From Bacteroidota bacterium (GTDB lineage Bacteria; Bacteroidota; Bacteroidia; Bacteroidales; F082), in the NCBI GenBank assembly GCA_024279935.1, contig JAJRQZ010000029.1, positions 1-48,978 of the forward strand: DNA of 48,978 bases. Direction: 5' to 3'. The translations under genes were made by a program, and so were the position numbers. Below, piece by piece: positions 8,051-15,416 of this stretch. Under the pieces are notes generated by a model that did not search any database, was not told the origin of the DNA, and was given only the letters and a program-made list of their open reading frames with translations. How positions within the stretch are numbered: the first letter of the stretch is position 1; every line of letters begins with the position of its first letter.

Positions 8051-8058
8051 TACTTTTG
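8051..8058 (+). promoter_or_regulatory. Bacteroidota -7 promoter element (TACTTTTG) for the arsR-like gene
   Basis: It matches TAnnTTTG and lies 20 bases before the ATG at 8078, which predicts a leader of about 15 bases. No clear -33 TTTG is visible. Confidence 0.5.
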
Positions 8059-8077
8059 CCACAAAATACGAGTATTT

Positions 8078-8377
8078 ATGACACACATTGACATTAACGT
8101 TGAGAAGCTGGAACTGGCTGCTAATAAGCTTAGAGCCATTTCGCATCCCATGAGAATTGCTATTATCGAATTGCTTTCCGTCGATAAAGAACTTAGTGTT
8201 ACCCAAATATTCAAGGAATTGTAAATCGAACAGGCAACGGCATCCCATCACTTAAATATATTAAAGAATAAAGGAGTACTTACTTCTTTCCGCGAGGGGA
8301 AAAACATTTATTATTCCCTGAAAAATGTTACGATAAGCGACATTATCGAGTGCATCAACAAGTGTAACGAAACATAA
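8078..8377 (+). pseudogene. ArsR-family winged-helix regulator interrupted by one in-frame TAA
   Basis: Read through the TAA at 8222-8224 (codon 49), the frame gives a 99-residue ArsR-type HTH protein. It starts MTHIDINVEKLELAANKL, continues with AISHPMRIAIIELLS, has the recognition-helix segment IEQATASHHLNILKNKGVL, the wing SFREGKNIYYSL and the tail SDIIECINKCNET. The stop falls just before IEQATASHHL; Gln would fit this position, so a single CAA to TAA change is the simplest cause. No cysteine metal site of the ELCVC type is present, so this is a small-molecule, redox or orphan ArsR. Everything else, including the promoter, start and terminal stop, looks intact. Recent inactivation or a sequencing error are both possible. 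It ends 6 bases from the convergent lipoprotein gene. Confidence 0.8.
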
Positions 8378-8383
8378 TCCCTG

Positions 8384-10150
8384 CTAATGGGGCTTCTTTA
8401 ACTCCCATTCTTCCTCAATTTCCCAATTCGCCCTCGCTTCTATTTCTTTTTCAAAATATCTTACTTCTTCGGGCTGTGTTTTTGTGGCATAATCCCCAAC
8501 ATCCCATTTACCGTTGCCATTCAAGTCGAAAATAGCTTTAAACTTAAACTTTTCGGCATCCAGATATTTATAAACCAAGGTGGTATCGGCCATAACCACA
8601 TCGCTGTCCACAACACCGCCATTTTTGTCCAACAACTGGATTATCATGTCCTGCTTATCGGGATTATTTATTTTAAGGGAAACCTGGCCATAATCGCTTA
8701 AGTTCTTCGTGCTGTAATTAATTATTATCTCATCATTGGTCAAGGTATTCCAATCGTAGATAAGCGAATCGGGGATTAAAAATGTATAACGTCTGTCCTC
8801 GACATTTTCAATTTTAAATTCGAGAAGCATGTGCAGGGAGTCCATGAACCTATATTCAGGGCTAATTATGGTATCTTCCCCGCTGATGAGCACCGCCGGG
8901 TCGAGATTGATGCTCTCTATGGGTTGGTGGAACACGATTTGCGGCATTTGACCCGGCAACAAGGCTTTTGCGGCCGGAATTTTGTCATAAGCAATCTTCT
9001 TCGCTTTTTCATTCTTGTTCTTGCGAGCCCGCCCAAATTGTTTTTTCAAACGGATGTTCAAATATTCCAGAGTGTCGGCGCCCTGCTTTATCAAAACATT
9101 AAGAGTATCAAAGCCCGGGGTTTTATAGTACCAGGTGATAGTATCAAATCCGGGCGAATGAACGGAATGATACCAAATATCCCTGTCGGGAATATTTAAC
9201 GGACTGATACTGAGCCTGTCGGCGGGGAGGTTAAAAACAAAACGCAATGTATTGTCGCGAACAATCTTTGAGCTGAGCAGTTTTAACTTCTTGTCTTTCT
9301 CAGCAAAGAGGAACATTTTATACTTACGTATCCCATCATTGAAGAACTTTGCTTTTTTAATGTCGGCGGTATCAATTACCTCAACCAGCGTATCGGGATC
9401 CGATGGTGGCACACCGTTGCTCATGCTTGTATCGGCCAAAGGCTTTGGGATATATTCGGGTTTGACAAGGCTATCGATAAATGCGATTTGCTCACTGGGC
9501 TGATCATAGCTCAAGCTGGCATTCATGTCATTGATGGCAAACATCAGATAATCGTAATTGCCGAGTCCGTTAAACCTAAAACGCCCTTTATCATCGGTTT
9601 TGCTCAAATAATAAGGGCGAAGCAGATATGGCATCGAATCTAAGGTTATAGTATCGTTGTCATCTTTATAAAGCATTACAAAGCAGTTCTCAACCGCTTG
9701 CAAGTCAAAGGCATTAAGCACAGTTCCCTGCAAACTCATGGAATCGACATAAGCACCGGTCGAGAAAATATAGGTGAAGTTGCTCAGCGGGTTCCCCTCG
9801 GTAATATCCACTATCGCATCACCGAAATAAACCGAGTAAGTAGTATTTTCCTTCAAATCTTCCTTAAACCTGATTTGTATCGTTTTGCCCTTGGTTTTAT
9901 ACTCGGGATGTTTTTTCAAAGGAGGCGAGATCATTATTTGGTTTTGTGCATCTTTTAATTCCACAAATTCGTCGAACTCAAGGTCGAACCTGTCATACAT
10001 AAAATTGGGGCTTCCGTTTTCCGGCACCGAAGCCAGCAATACCGGCGCTTTCTTGTCTTTGGGGCCACCCCCGGGGTTTATTGGGTGGGCGCATGAAACC
10101 AAGATTAATATTGCCAGTGAATAATATGATATTTTATGATACAACTTCAA
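8384..10150 (-). CDS. Outer-surface lipoprotein with Ig-like (Big_5/SbsA-type) domain
   Basis: A 588-residue lipoprotein. A signal peptide ends in the lipobox ILVSC (Cys20), followed by HPINPGGGPKDKKAP, the usual opening of Bacteroidota Ig-like lipoproteins. An SbsA-type Ig-like domain follows (about 35-130; PENGSPNFMYDRFDLEFDEFVEL ... ENTTYSVYFGDAIVD). Next comes a carboxypeptidase-regulatory-like beta segment (FSTGAYVDSMSLQGTVLNAF ... TDDKGRFRFNGLGN), and the C-terminus has a DLNGNGKWDVGDY calcium-loop-like motif (about residues 545-560). Function unknown; surface-associated by inference. It is the third gene of the - strand run gpmI > deacetylase > lipoprotein, 8 bases after the deacetylase stop. 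Its end nearly touches the convergent arsR pseudogene. Confidence 0.85.
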   Translation of the reverse strand: MKLYHKISYYSLAILILVSCAHPINPGGGPKDKKAPVLLASVPENGSPNFMYDRFDLEFDEFVELKDAQNQIMISPPLKKHPEYKTKGKTIQIRFKEDLKENTTYSVYFGDAIVDITEGNPLSNFTYIFSTGAYVDSMSLQGTVLNAFDLQAVENCFVMLYKDDNDTITLDSMPYLLRPYYLSKTDDKGRFRFNGLGNYDYLMFAINDMNASLSYDQPSEQIAFIDSLVKPEYIPKPLADTSMSNGVPPSDPDTLVEVIDTADIKKAKFFNDGIRKYKMFLFAEKDKKLKLLSSKIVRDNTLRFVFNLPADRLSISPLNIPDRDIWYHSVHSPGFDTITWYYKTPGFDTLNVLIKQGADTLEYLNIRLKKQFGRARKNKNEKAKKIAYDKIPAAKALLPGQMPQIVFHQPIESINLDPAVLISGEDTIISPEYRFMDSLHMLLEFKIENVEDRRYTFLIPDSLIYDWNTLTNDEIIINYSTKNLSDYGQVSLKINNPDKQDMIIQLLDKNGGVVDSDVVMADTTLVYKYLDAEKFKFKAIFDLNGNGKWDVGDYATKTQPEEVRYFEKEIEARANWEIEEEWELKKPH

Positions 10151-10158
10151 TTCGTAAA

Positions 10159-10830
10159 TTATTTATTAGTTAGCAACTTTGCGAAACCCACTCTTTTTTG
10201 GCTAAAATAATCTAAAAATCCCTCAAGGGCGTAAAACATTCTCCCTTTTGCCTTTTCGCTATCGTGGAACACGATTATCGAGCCGGGCCGGCAATTATTA
10301 ACACTATGGCCAAGGCAGTCCTCCCTGGATATGCGGGCATCGAAATCATAGCTCAAAACCGACCACATTACTATTTCGTATTGCTTCTTGAGATGTCTTA
10401 TCTGTGCGGGGCTAATTCTTCCAAAAGGAGGCCTGAACAAACCGGAGCTAATTATATTATCGGCTTTTTCTATGTTTTTATAATAAATATTATTCTTCGT
10501 TTTCCATCCGTTTAAATGATTAAAACTATGATTGCCGACACTATGCCCTTCGCTTTTAATATATTTAAAAACATCTGGATATTTTCTCACATTATCCCCG
10601 ACACAAAAAAAAGCGGCTTCGGCATTATAGTTTCTCAGCAGCGAAATAACCTTTGGCGTAATTTCTGGATGGGGACCGTCGTCGAAGGTGATGTAAACCT
10701 TGTTTTCATCCGGGGGCATGTCCCAAACCAAAGAAGGATAAACTAATTTAGCAATATATGGCGTTTTAAAATGCACCTTGCAAATATATGAATAATGTAG
10801 GCTGGACAGGGGTTGAACCTTGTCATTCAC
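10159..10830 (-). CDS. Polysaccharide deacetylase (NodB domain)
   Basis: A 223-residue carbohydrate esterase family 4 protein. NodB motifs in order: TFDDGPHPE (catalytic Asp and metal Asp), HSFNH (metal His pair), RPPFGR, WSVLSYDFDA and IIVFHDS. It would remove N-acetyl groups from peptidoglycan or a related GlcNAc polymer. The N-terminal ~35 residues before KVYITFDDGP contain the family's LVYPSLVWDMP segment. Several in-frame starts exist, and the first ~18 residues (NDKVQPLSSLHYSYICK) look unlike the family, so the true start may be inside. No obvious signal peptide is present. It starts 32 bases after the gpmI stop, and the lipoprotein gene follows it by 8 bases, so it is probably co-transcribed with both. 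Confidence 0.9.
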   Translation of the reverse strand: MNDKVQPLSSLHYSYICKVHFKTPYIAKLVYPSLVWDMPPDENKVYITFDDGPHPEITPKVISLLRNYNAEAAFFCVGDNVRKYPDVFKYIKSEGHSVGNHSFNHLNGWKTKNNIYYKNIEKADNIISSGLFRPPFGRISPAQIRHLKKQYEIVMWSVLSYDFDARISREDCLGHSVNNCRPGSIIVFHDSEKAKGRMFYALEGFLDYFSQKRVGFAKLLTNK

Positions 10831-10862
10831 CAGGGCAAATACGTTTTCATTAGCTTGTTGCC

Positions 10863-12398
10863 TTAATTCACCAAAACCTGCCCGCTTATTTCCTCGGTCT
10901 TGTCTATTCCCATCAAATGAAGGATGGTTGGTGCGATATCGGCAAGTATCCCGTTTTTAAGCTTGGCGTCTTTAAGCTTATCGGATATTAAAATAAATGG
11001 CACGGGGTTCAAGGAATGGGCAGTATTCGGGCTTCCGTCGGCATTGACGGCAAAATCGGCATTGCCATGGTCAGCGGTAAGCAAAACCGTATAACCCTTG
11101 GCTTTTGCAGTTTCGATAACATCGCGGATACATTCGTCAACGGCCTTGGCCGCCTTCAGTATGGCAGGGTAAATTCCTGTGTGGCCAACCATATCGCCAT
11201 TGGCAAAATTAACCACAATGAAATCGTTGTTCTGCTTGCTCAAATCCTCAACTAATTTATCCTTAACAAGATATGCGCTCATTTCTGGTTGCAGGTCATA
11301 AGTGGCAACCTTAGGTGAATTTATCAAGATGCGGTGCTCATTCTCAAATGGCTCCTCCCTGCCCCCTGAGAAAAAGAAGGTAACGTGTGCATATTTCTCG
11401 GTTTCCGCAATCCGCAGTTGATTCAATCCGTTATTTGAAATTATCTCACCTAAAGTGTTTTTTAAATCATCTTTATCAAAAATAACATTTACATCCTTGA
11501 ACTTTTTATCGTAATTGGTCATTGTATAATAGTTCAACGACAGTGCCTTCATATTGAAACCGGGCATGTCTTCCTGACTTAAAACATGAGTTATCTCGCG
11601 CAAGCGGTCGGTGCGGAAATTATAGCAAACAACGGTATCGCCCTCCTGAATTGTGGCAATAGGTTTTGAGTTTTCCTGAATTACAACTGGCTCGATAAAT
11701 TCGTCGGTAAGATTGTTTTCATAAGAAGATTTTATGGCATCAACAACATTATCGAAGGCCTCGCCTTTGGCATTCACCATTAAATCGTAGCCTTTTTTAA
11801 CTCTTTCCCAACGCTTATCGCGATCCATAGTATAATATCTGCCAATGAGCGAAGCAACTTTTGTAGATTTATCCTTCAGGAAATCCTCGAGTTCAGTTAT
11901 ATATCCCAATCCGCTATTTGGATCAGTGTCGCGACCATCGGTGATGAGATGAACATATATCTTTTTCAGGCCTTTGGCCTCAGCGATGTTTATTAGCTCA
12001 TATAAATGAGAGTTCATCGAATGCACGCCACCATCGGAAAGCAGACCAATAAAATGCAGGGCTTTTTGGCTATCGATTGCTGATTGAACGGCTGCGTTTA
12101 TTTGTGTGTTATCTTTTAAAGTATTGGTTTTAACGGCATTATTAATTCTTTGGAGATCCTGAAAGACAATACGGCCTGCTCCAATATTTAAGTGGCCGAC
12201 CTCGGAATTCCCCATCTGCCCATCGGGCAAACCGACATTATTACAGCAAGTGAGCATTTCTGAGTGTGGATATTTTTCAAGAAGCGAATCGAAATAGGGT
12301 GTTTTTGCATTGTAAATGGCATCGCTTTTATCTTTTTTGCCGAAACCCCATCCGTCAAGGATTATAAGCAGCAGTTTATTTATGTTTTCTTTATTCAT
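10863..12398 (-). CDS. gpmI: 2,3-bisphosphoglycerate-independent phosphoglycerate mutase
   Basis: A 511-residue iPGM, the normal family length. It interconverts 3- and 2-phosphoglycerate in glycolysis using two Mn ions. Visible motifs: LLIILDGWGFG (metal Asp), GQMGNSEVGHLNIGAGR (catalytic Ser), HSMNSHLYELI, LITDGRDTDPNSG, RYYTMDRDKRWER, FADGD-type FANGDMVGHTG and TADHGNAD near the C-terminus. The start is set at MNKENINKLLL because homology begins there; the frame runs open 63 bases further upstream but that part crosses the promoter. A TATTTTTG box lies 60 bases upstream. It is the first gene of the - strand run with the deacetylase and lipoprotein. Confidence 0.97.
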   Translation of the reverse strand: MNKENINKLLLIILDGWGFGKKDKSDAIYNAKTPYFDSLLEKYPHSEMLTCCNNVGLPDGQMGNSEVGHLNIGAGRIVFQDLQRINNAVKTNTLKDNTQINAAVQSAIDSQKALHFIGLLSDGGVHSMNSHLYELINIAEAKGLKKIYVHLITDGRDTDPNSGLGYITELEDFLKDKSTKVASLIGRYYTMDRDKRWERVKKGYDLMVNAKGEAFDNVVDAIKSSYENNLTDEFIEPVVIQENSKPIATIQEGDTVVCYNFRTDRLREITHVLSQEDMPGFNMKALSLNYYTMTNYDKKFKDVNVIFDKDDLKNTLGEIISNNGLNQLRIAETEKYAHVTFFFSGGREEPFENEHRILINSPKVATYDLQPEMSAYLVKDKLVEDLSKQNNDFIVVNFANGDMVGHTGIYPAILKAAKAVDECIRDVIETAKAKGYTVLLTADHGNADFAVNADGSPNTAHSLNPVPFILISDKLKDAKLKNGILADIAPTILHLMGIDKTEEISGQVLVN

Positions 12399-12458
12399 TT
12401 TATTTTTATTAAATGGGCAGTTAAAGCCTTTTAAAATCATTCGAAAAATTAATGTTTG

Positions 12459-12466
12459 CAAAAATA
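12459..12466 (-). promoter_or_regulatory. -7 promoter element (TATTTTTG) for gpmI
   Basis: TAnnTTTG on the - strand. Expected start near 12455 and a leader of about 57 bases. It is paired back-to-back with the phosphatase promoter about 20 bases away. Confidence 0.5.
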
Positions 12467-12485
12467 GGCTTTTTAGATATTTAAG

Positions 12486-12493
12486 TATATTTG
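12486..12493 (+). promoter_or_regulatory. -7 promoter element (TATATTTG) for the PPP phosphatase gene
   Basis: TAnnTTTG on the + strand, about 95 bases before the ATG at 12592. Divergent from the gpmI promoter. No clear -33 TTTG is visible. Confidence 0.42.
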
Positions 12494-12591
12494 TTTTTTA
12501 TTGATTAACATTTATTTATTGGAAAATCGTTTTATCAGAAGTGTTTTTTCTCTTTCATCAAACGATATAGAACCACAATAAAGACTAAAAT

Positions 12592-13326
12592 ATGACGAAA
12601 AAGTGGGTAATTCCCGACGTACATGGCTGTGCACTTACACTAAAATATCTTATCGAATCACAGATCAAACCTAACAAAAACGACGAGATTTATTTTGTGG
12701 GCGACTATATCGACAGAGGTCCTGACAGCAAGGGCGTCATGGATTATATCATGGCCATGGAGGAAAACGACTATAATATAACTTGCCTTTTGGGCAACCA
12801 CGAGGATTATTGCATAAGGGCCTGGGAAGAAGACATGAACAAAAAAGGTTTTTTGGGGATCCGGCCCAAAGGCAGGACACAAAAGGAATGGGAGAAGTTT
12901 GGAGGTGTGCAGACCCTGGATAGTTTCGAGACCAACCGCCCCAAGGATATACCCAAAAAATATATCGACTGGATGAAGAATTTGAAATACTATGTTGAGC
13001 TGGACGATTTTATTATTGTTCATGCCGGATTAAACTTTGGCAACGAAGACCCTTTTGAGGACAAACGAGCCATGATTTGGGCTCGGGATTATAAGATTAT
13101 TCCCGAAAGAATAGGGAACAAAAAAATTATCCACGGCCATGTACCTGTTAATCATGAGTTTATAAACCTTGCCATCAACTCTAGCGATTATAAGTTCATC
13201 GATATCGACAATGGTGTTTATATTCAGCAACGTCCGGGCTATGGAAATCTGTTTGCCCTGGAATTAACAGAAATGAAATATACTACCCAATCGCTGATGG
13301 ACGAAGTTAGTTATAAGGGAGTTTAG
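12592..13326 (+). CDS. PPP-family metallophosphatase (serine/threonine or ApaH-like)
   Basis: A 244-residue PPP-superfamily phosphatase. It carries the complete signature: PDVHG (DxH), GDYIDRGPDSKGV (GDxxDRG), LLGNHEDY (GNHE), IVHAGL and KIIHGHVP. These coordinate the two-metal centre. Relatives act on phosphoproteins or on dinucleoside polyphosphates, and the sequence alone does not tell which. No signal peptide, so cytoplasmic. It is a single gene with its own promoter, divergent from gpmI. The repeat-rich AT region begins directly after its stop. Confidence 0.9.
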   Translation: MTKKWVIPDVHGCALTLKYLIESQIKPNKNDEIYFVGDYIDRGPDSKGVMDYIMAMEENDYNITCLLGNHEDYCIRAWEEDMNKKGFLGIRPKGRTQKEWEKFGGVQTLDSFETNRPKDIPKKYIDWMKNLKYYVELDDFIIVHAGLNFGNEDPFEDKRAMIWARDYKIIPERIGNKKIIHGHVPVNHEFINLAINSSDYKFIDIDNGVYIQQRPGYGNLFALELTEMKYTTQSLMDEVSYKGV

Positions 13327-13408
13327 GATTTGTAAATATTCTGTATTTTCATTGAATATTGATTATTGAGTGTTTTTTATTTTCCTTGATTATTGAACAT
13401 TGATTGTT

Positions 13409-13513
13409 GATTATTGAGTGTTAACAGTTTTTTTGTTTCAACTTTAAAGATTCAGCACTCAATGCCGAGGAATCGGCAATTCAGCATTCAAGTACATTGC
13501 TCATAGTCAGAAT
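13409..13513 (+). repeat. Direct repeat copy R1 (~105 bases, partner R2 at 15284-15390)
   Basis: It opens with GATTATTGAGTGTT and contains a 54-base core (13459-13512) about 48/54 identical to R2. The core holds a small hairpin TGCCGA-GGAA-TCGGCA. A further partial head copy (GATTATTGAGTG) lies near 13361. The 13327-13587 stretch has no gene; it consists of these repeats and AT-rich filler. Confidence 0.8.
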
Positions 13514-13587
13514 ATTTCAATAAATATTACAGATACAAAGTGCTGTCTTACAGATATATAGTAATCACCTTAAAATTATTTCAATAA

Positions 13588-13680
13588 AAAACACCAAAGG
13601 GGGGTATAAAAAACGGTTCTTATTTAATTAAAGTGGTTATTGATGGCAAAACCTTTGTTGAGAAGCTTGTTAAAAATTAA
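13588..13680 (+). pseudogene. Remnant of a type IX secretion C-terminal sorting domain
   Basis: After a stop at 13585 the frame reads KTPKGGIKNGSYLIKVV then IDGKTFVEKLVKN and stops. NGSYLIKV-x-DGKTFVEKLVKN is the canonical last strand of a T9SS type A sorting domain (G-Y-x-x-K ... K-hydrophobic-x-K at the C-terminus). Nothing resembling the cargo protein precedes it; upstream lies repeat R1. It therefore looks like the 3' tail of a deleted secreted-protein gene. A six-G run (13599-13604) sits at the break. Confidence 0.6.
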
Positions 13681-13691
13681 ACTTGATTTAA

Positions 13692-14180
13692 ATGTTTGGA
13701 GGTTCAGCGGAAGTTATAGGCGGCAGAAAATTTGCAAACGGAGCAGTAACAGGTGCTTTTGTTGGGTTGTTTAATGATGGGATGCATCAAGGAGAGGATG
13801 ATAAAAAATTAATCGATTTAAACAGTAAAAGCGCTGGAGATGAAATAGTAGAATTAATGAGAGAAGTAGAAATGAAAAGTAATAATCGCCACATAAGTGA
13901 ATACTTCACAGAAGAAAGTATTCCTCATGGTAAAACAACTTATCTTAAATATGAATCAAAAGTTGCTGGTTCTGTTGTTGAAATTACTATCATAAATCCA
14001 AAACAGAAGCCTGATCTAGGTAGTTTTTACATGGTAAAAGATAGAGACTTTAATTCTGTTGGCAGGGCATCGTTCGGAACTATTGACTTAGCTGGTCAGT
14101 ATTCTGTTGTATCTATAAAATTCTATAATGAAAATATATATAATAAAACTTATAATTACATTTTCCATGGAAAGGATTAA
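13692..14180 (+). CDS. Polymorphic-toxin-like tip (Rhs-type C-terminal junction plus unknown domain), N-terminus lacking
   Basis: A 162-residue product. The first ~35 residues, GGSAEVIGGRKFANGAVTGAFVGLFNDGMH, are the GG(K/R)FANGA.TGAF.xLFN junction that ends the shaft of Rhs/RHS-like and related secreted toxins just before the variable toxin domain. Residues ~40-162 (from DDKKLIDLNSKSAG to TYNYIFHGKD) match no family that I recognise; they are charged and beta-rich and carry no visible nuclease motif. The gene has no shaft, no signal peptide and no obvious promoter, so it is either an orphan tip cassette kept for recombination into an intact toxin gene elsewhere, or a remnant. It overlaps the small lipoprotein gene by 14 bases, the usual toxin-then-immunity order. 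Confidence 0.5.
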   Translation: MFGGSAEVIGGRKFANGAVTGAFVGLFNDGMHQGEDDKKLIDLNSKSAGDEIVELMREVEMKSNNRHISEYFTEESIPHGKTTYLKYESKVAGSVVEITIINPKQKPDLGSFYMVKDRDFNSVGRASFGTIDLAGQYSVVSIKFYNENIYNKTYNYIFHGKD

Positions 14181-14751
14181 AATTAATACTCTAATAATCT
14201 TCGTATTACTTTGTTTTACCGTTTCTTGCACAAGAAACCACTTGGTTGATTCTGAAGAACAAAATTTATTTAATCCCTTAAACAAAAGTGCAGAGTATTA
14301 TTGTTTGAAGGATTTGTCAGGCTGGGAGAATAGTATATGTTCGATTGAAGATAACTATTTAAATTTCAACACAGATAATGACTATTCAGGTGGTTTTTAT
14401 CAATATAGGAAGTATATAGAGGATACAGTTTATAAAATGTCTTTTGAACTTTATACATCAACTAGCGACACAATCTTTCTTCCAATAGATTTCTATAAAA
14501 GATATGAAGATGAAGATTATCAATATTTGATTTTATTTGGTAAAGAGAGTGATACTTTATTCAGTTATAAAGCTTTTCTATATGATGAACTTTACAAATT
14601 TTTTATTTCAGGTAAGTATTATTATCAATTCCGATTTAAAAAATTAACAATCAAACAAGAACTATTCTACAATATTCATGAAGATTCATTAAAATTACTA
14701 AATGGAAATGACTTGCCTCCTTTACCAGAAGTTAAAGATAATATTAATTAA
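14167..14751 (+). CDS. Small lipoprotein, candidate immunity protein for the upstream tip
   Basis: A 194-residue lipoprotein from ATG 14167. KINTLIIFVLLCFTVSC is a signal peptide with a lipobox-like end (Cys about 20), followed by TRNHLVDSEEQNLFNPL. The mature part is acidic and aromatic (YYCLKDLSGWENSICSIEDNY ... GGFYQYRKYIEDTVYKMSFELY) and unknown to me. The frame is open a further 39 bases upstream, but the lipoprotein signal fits the internal ATG. The 14-base overlap with the toxin-like tip implies coupled translation. Lipoprotein immunity partners are known for some periplasm-acting polymorphic toxins; that role here is inference from position and export signal. Confidence 0.6.
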   Translation: MERIKINTLIIFVLLCFTVSCTRNHLVDSEEQNLFNPLNKSAEYYCLKDLSGWENSICSIEDNYLNFNTDNDYSGGFYQYRKYIEDTVYKMSFELYTSTSDTIFLPIDFYKRYEDEDYQYLILFGKESDTLFSYKAFLYDELYKFFISGKYYYQFRFKKLTIKQELFYNIHEDSLKLLNGNDLPPLPEVKDNIN

Positions 14752-15088
14752 TGCAAACACCATATATTGAATAGAAACAATGTAGTATACCATATATTAA
14801 GTCAGTTTTAGAAAAGACATTATTATTTATTTTAAATACTAAATAGTCAATCCTTAACCACAGGATAAATAACTGAATATCAACAGTAATATTTGAATAA
14901 CCCATCATTTTTTAGCACTCTAAATTGCAAGGTTTTCCGTAATTTAGTGGAAAAGCTTGCAGAACATAAAAGGGAGTTTGCCAAATTAGAAGATATCAAA
15001 ACCTTAGGTCAAATATTATTAATTTTAGAACTTTAACTAAGATATACAAACAAAGAATCCATGAAAGTATTGAATATTAACAAACACC
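14752..15088 (+). other. 337-base AT-rich stretch without a recognisable gene
   Basis: It holds two ACCATATATT copies (about 14759 and 14789) and a short open frame (about 14893-15036) ending VEKLAEHKREFAKLEDIKTL..LEL, which has no recognised family and no convincing start. It is probably the decayed space between two toxin-tip cassettes. Confidence 0.5.
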
Positions 15089-15292
15089 ATGGTAAATAAA
15101 ACCCAAATAGCAGGAGTACACGGGATAGTAATCGGCGGTTTCCGTCTTATACAAGGAGGCCGTTTCGAACATGGGTTTATGGCAGGTTTCTTTTCTTCAT
15201 TTGTAATACCCTCGAATCATTGGACCAAAAGTATGGCCGTTTTCCCGGAACCTCGACATGAGTTTGACCAAAGTGAGTATTGTGCTTATTGA
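15089..15292 (+). pseudogene. Second toxin-tip junction fragment (Rhs-like)
   Basis: A 67-residue frame. KTQIAGVHGIVIGGFRLIQGGRFEHGFMAGFFSSF resembles the same shaft-to-toxin junction as the 13692 gene (GG(K/R)F..G...G.F) but is a different subtype. It is followed only by PSNHWTKSMAVFPEPRHEFDQSE and a stop that falls inside repeat R2. There is no toxin domain and no N-terminal shaft, so it is treated as a gene relic whose 3' end was replaced by the repeat. Confidence 0.5.
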
Positions 15293-15390
15293 GTGTTTTT
15301 TTGTTTTTCAATCATAAAGTTTAAAATTTTAATATTCAACGCCGAGGAATCGGCAATTCAGCTCTCAAGTATATTGCTCATAACCAGAAC
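15284..15390 (+). repeat. Direct repeat copy R2 (~105 bases, partner R1)
   Basis: Same orientation as R1, 1.87 kb away. The shared core (15336-15389) includes the CGCCGA-GGAA-TCGGCA hairpin and CTCAAGTATATTGCTCATAA. A further head-type copy (TTGATTATTGAGTTT, about 15419-15433) supplies the last codons and stop of the restriction-enzyme gene on the opposite strand. Confidence 0.8.
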
Positions 15391-15416
15391 AATAAAATAA
15401 TAATTATAGATTTTTT

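Noticed and set aside
8222-8224. Recoded TAA (Gln) in the arsR-like gene
   Set aside because: TAA ends many intact genes here (hsdR, atpZ, purF), so reassignment is not tenable; nonsense mutation or sequencing error is simpler.
12399-12461. N-terminal extension of GpmI
   Set aside because: The extra 21 codons cover the leader and touch the promoter box; homology begins at MNKENINKLLL.
14893-15036. Small gene ending VEKLAEHKREFAKLEDIKTL..
   Set aside because: Only a weak TTG start, no promoter or ribosome site, no recognised family; probably a decayed fragment.
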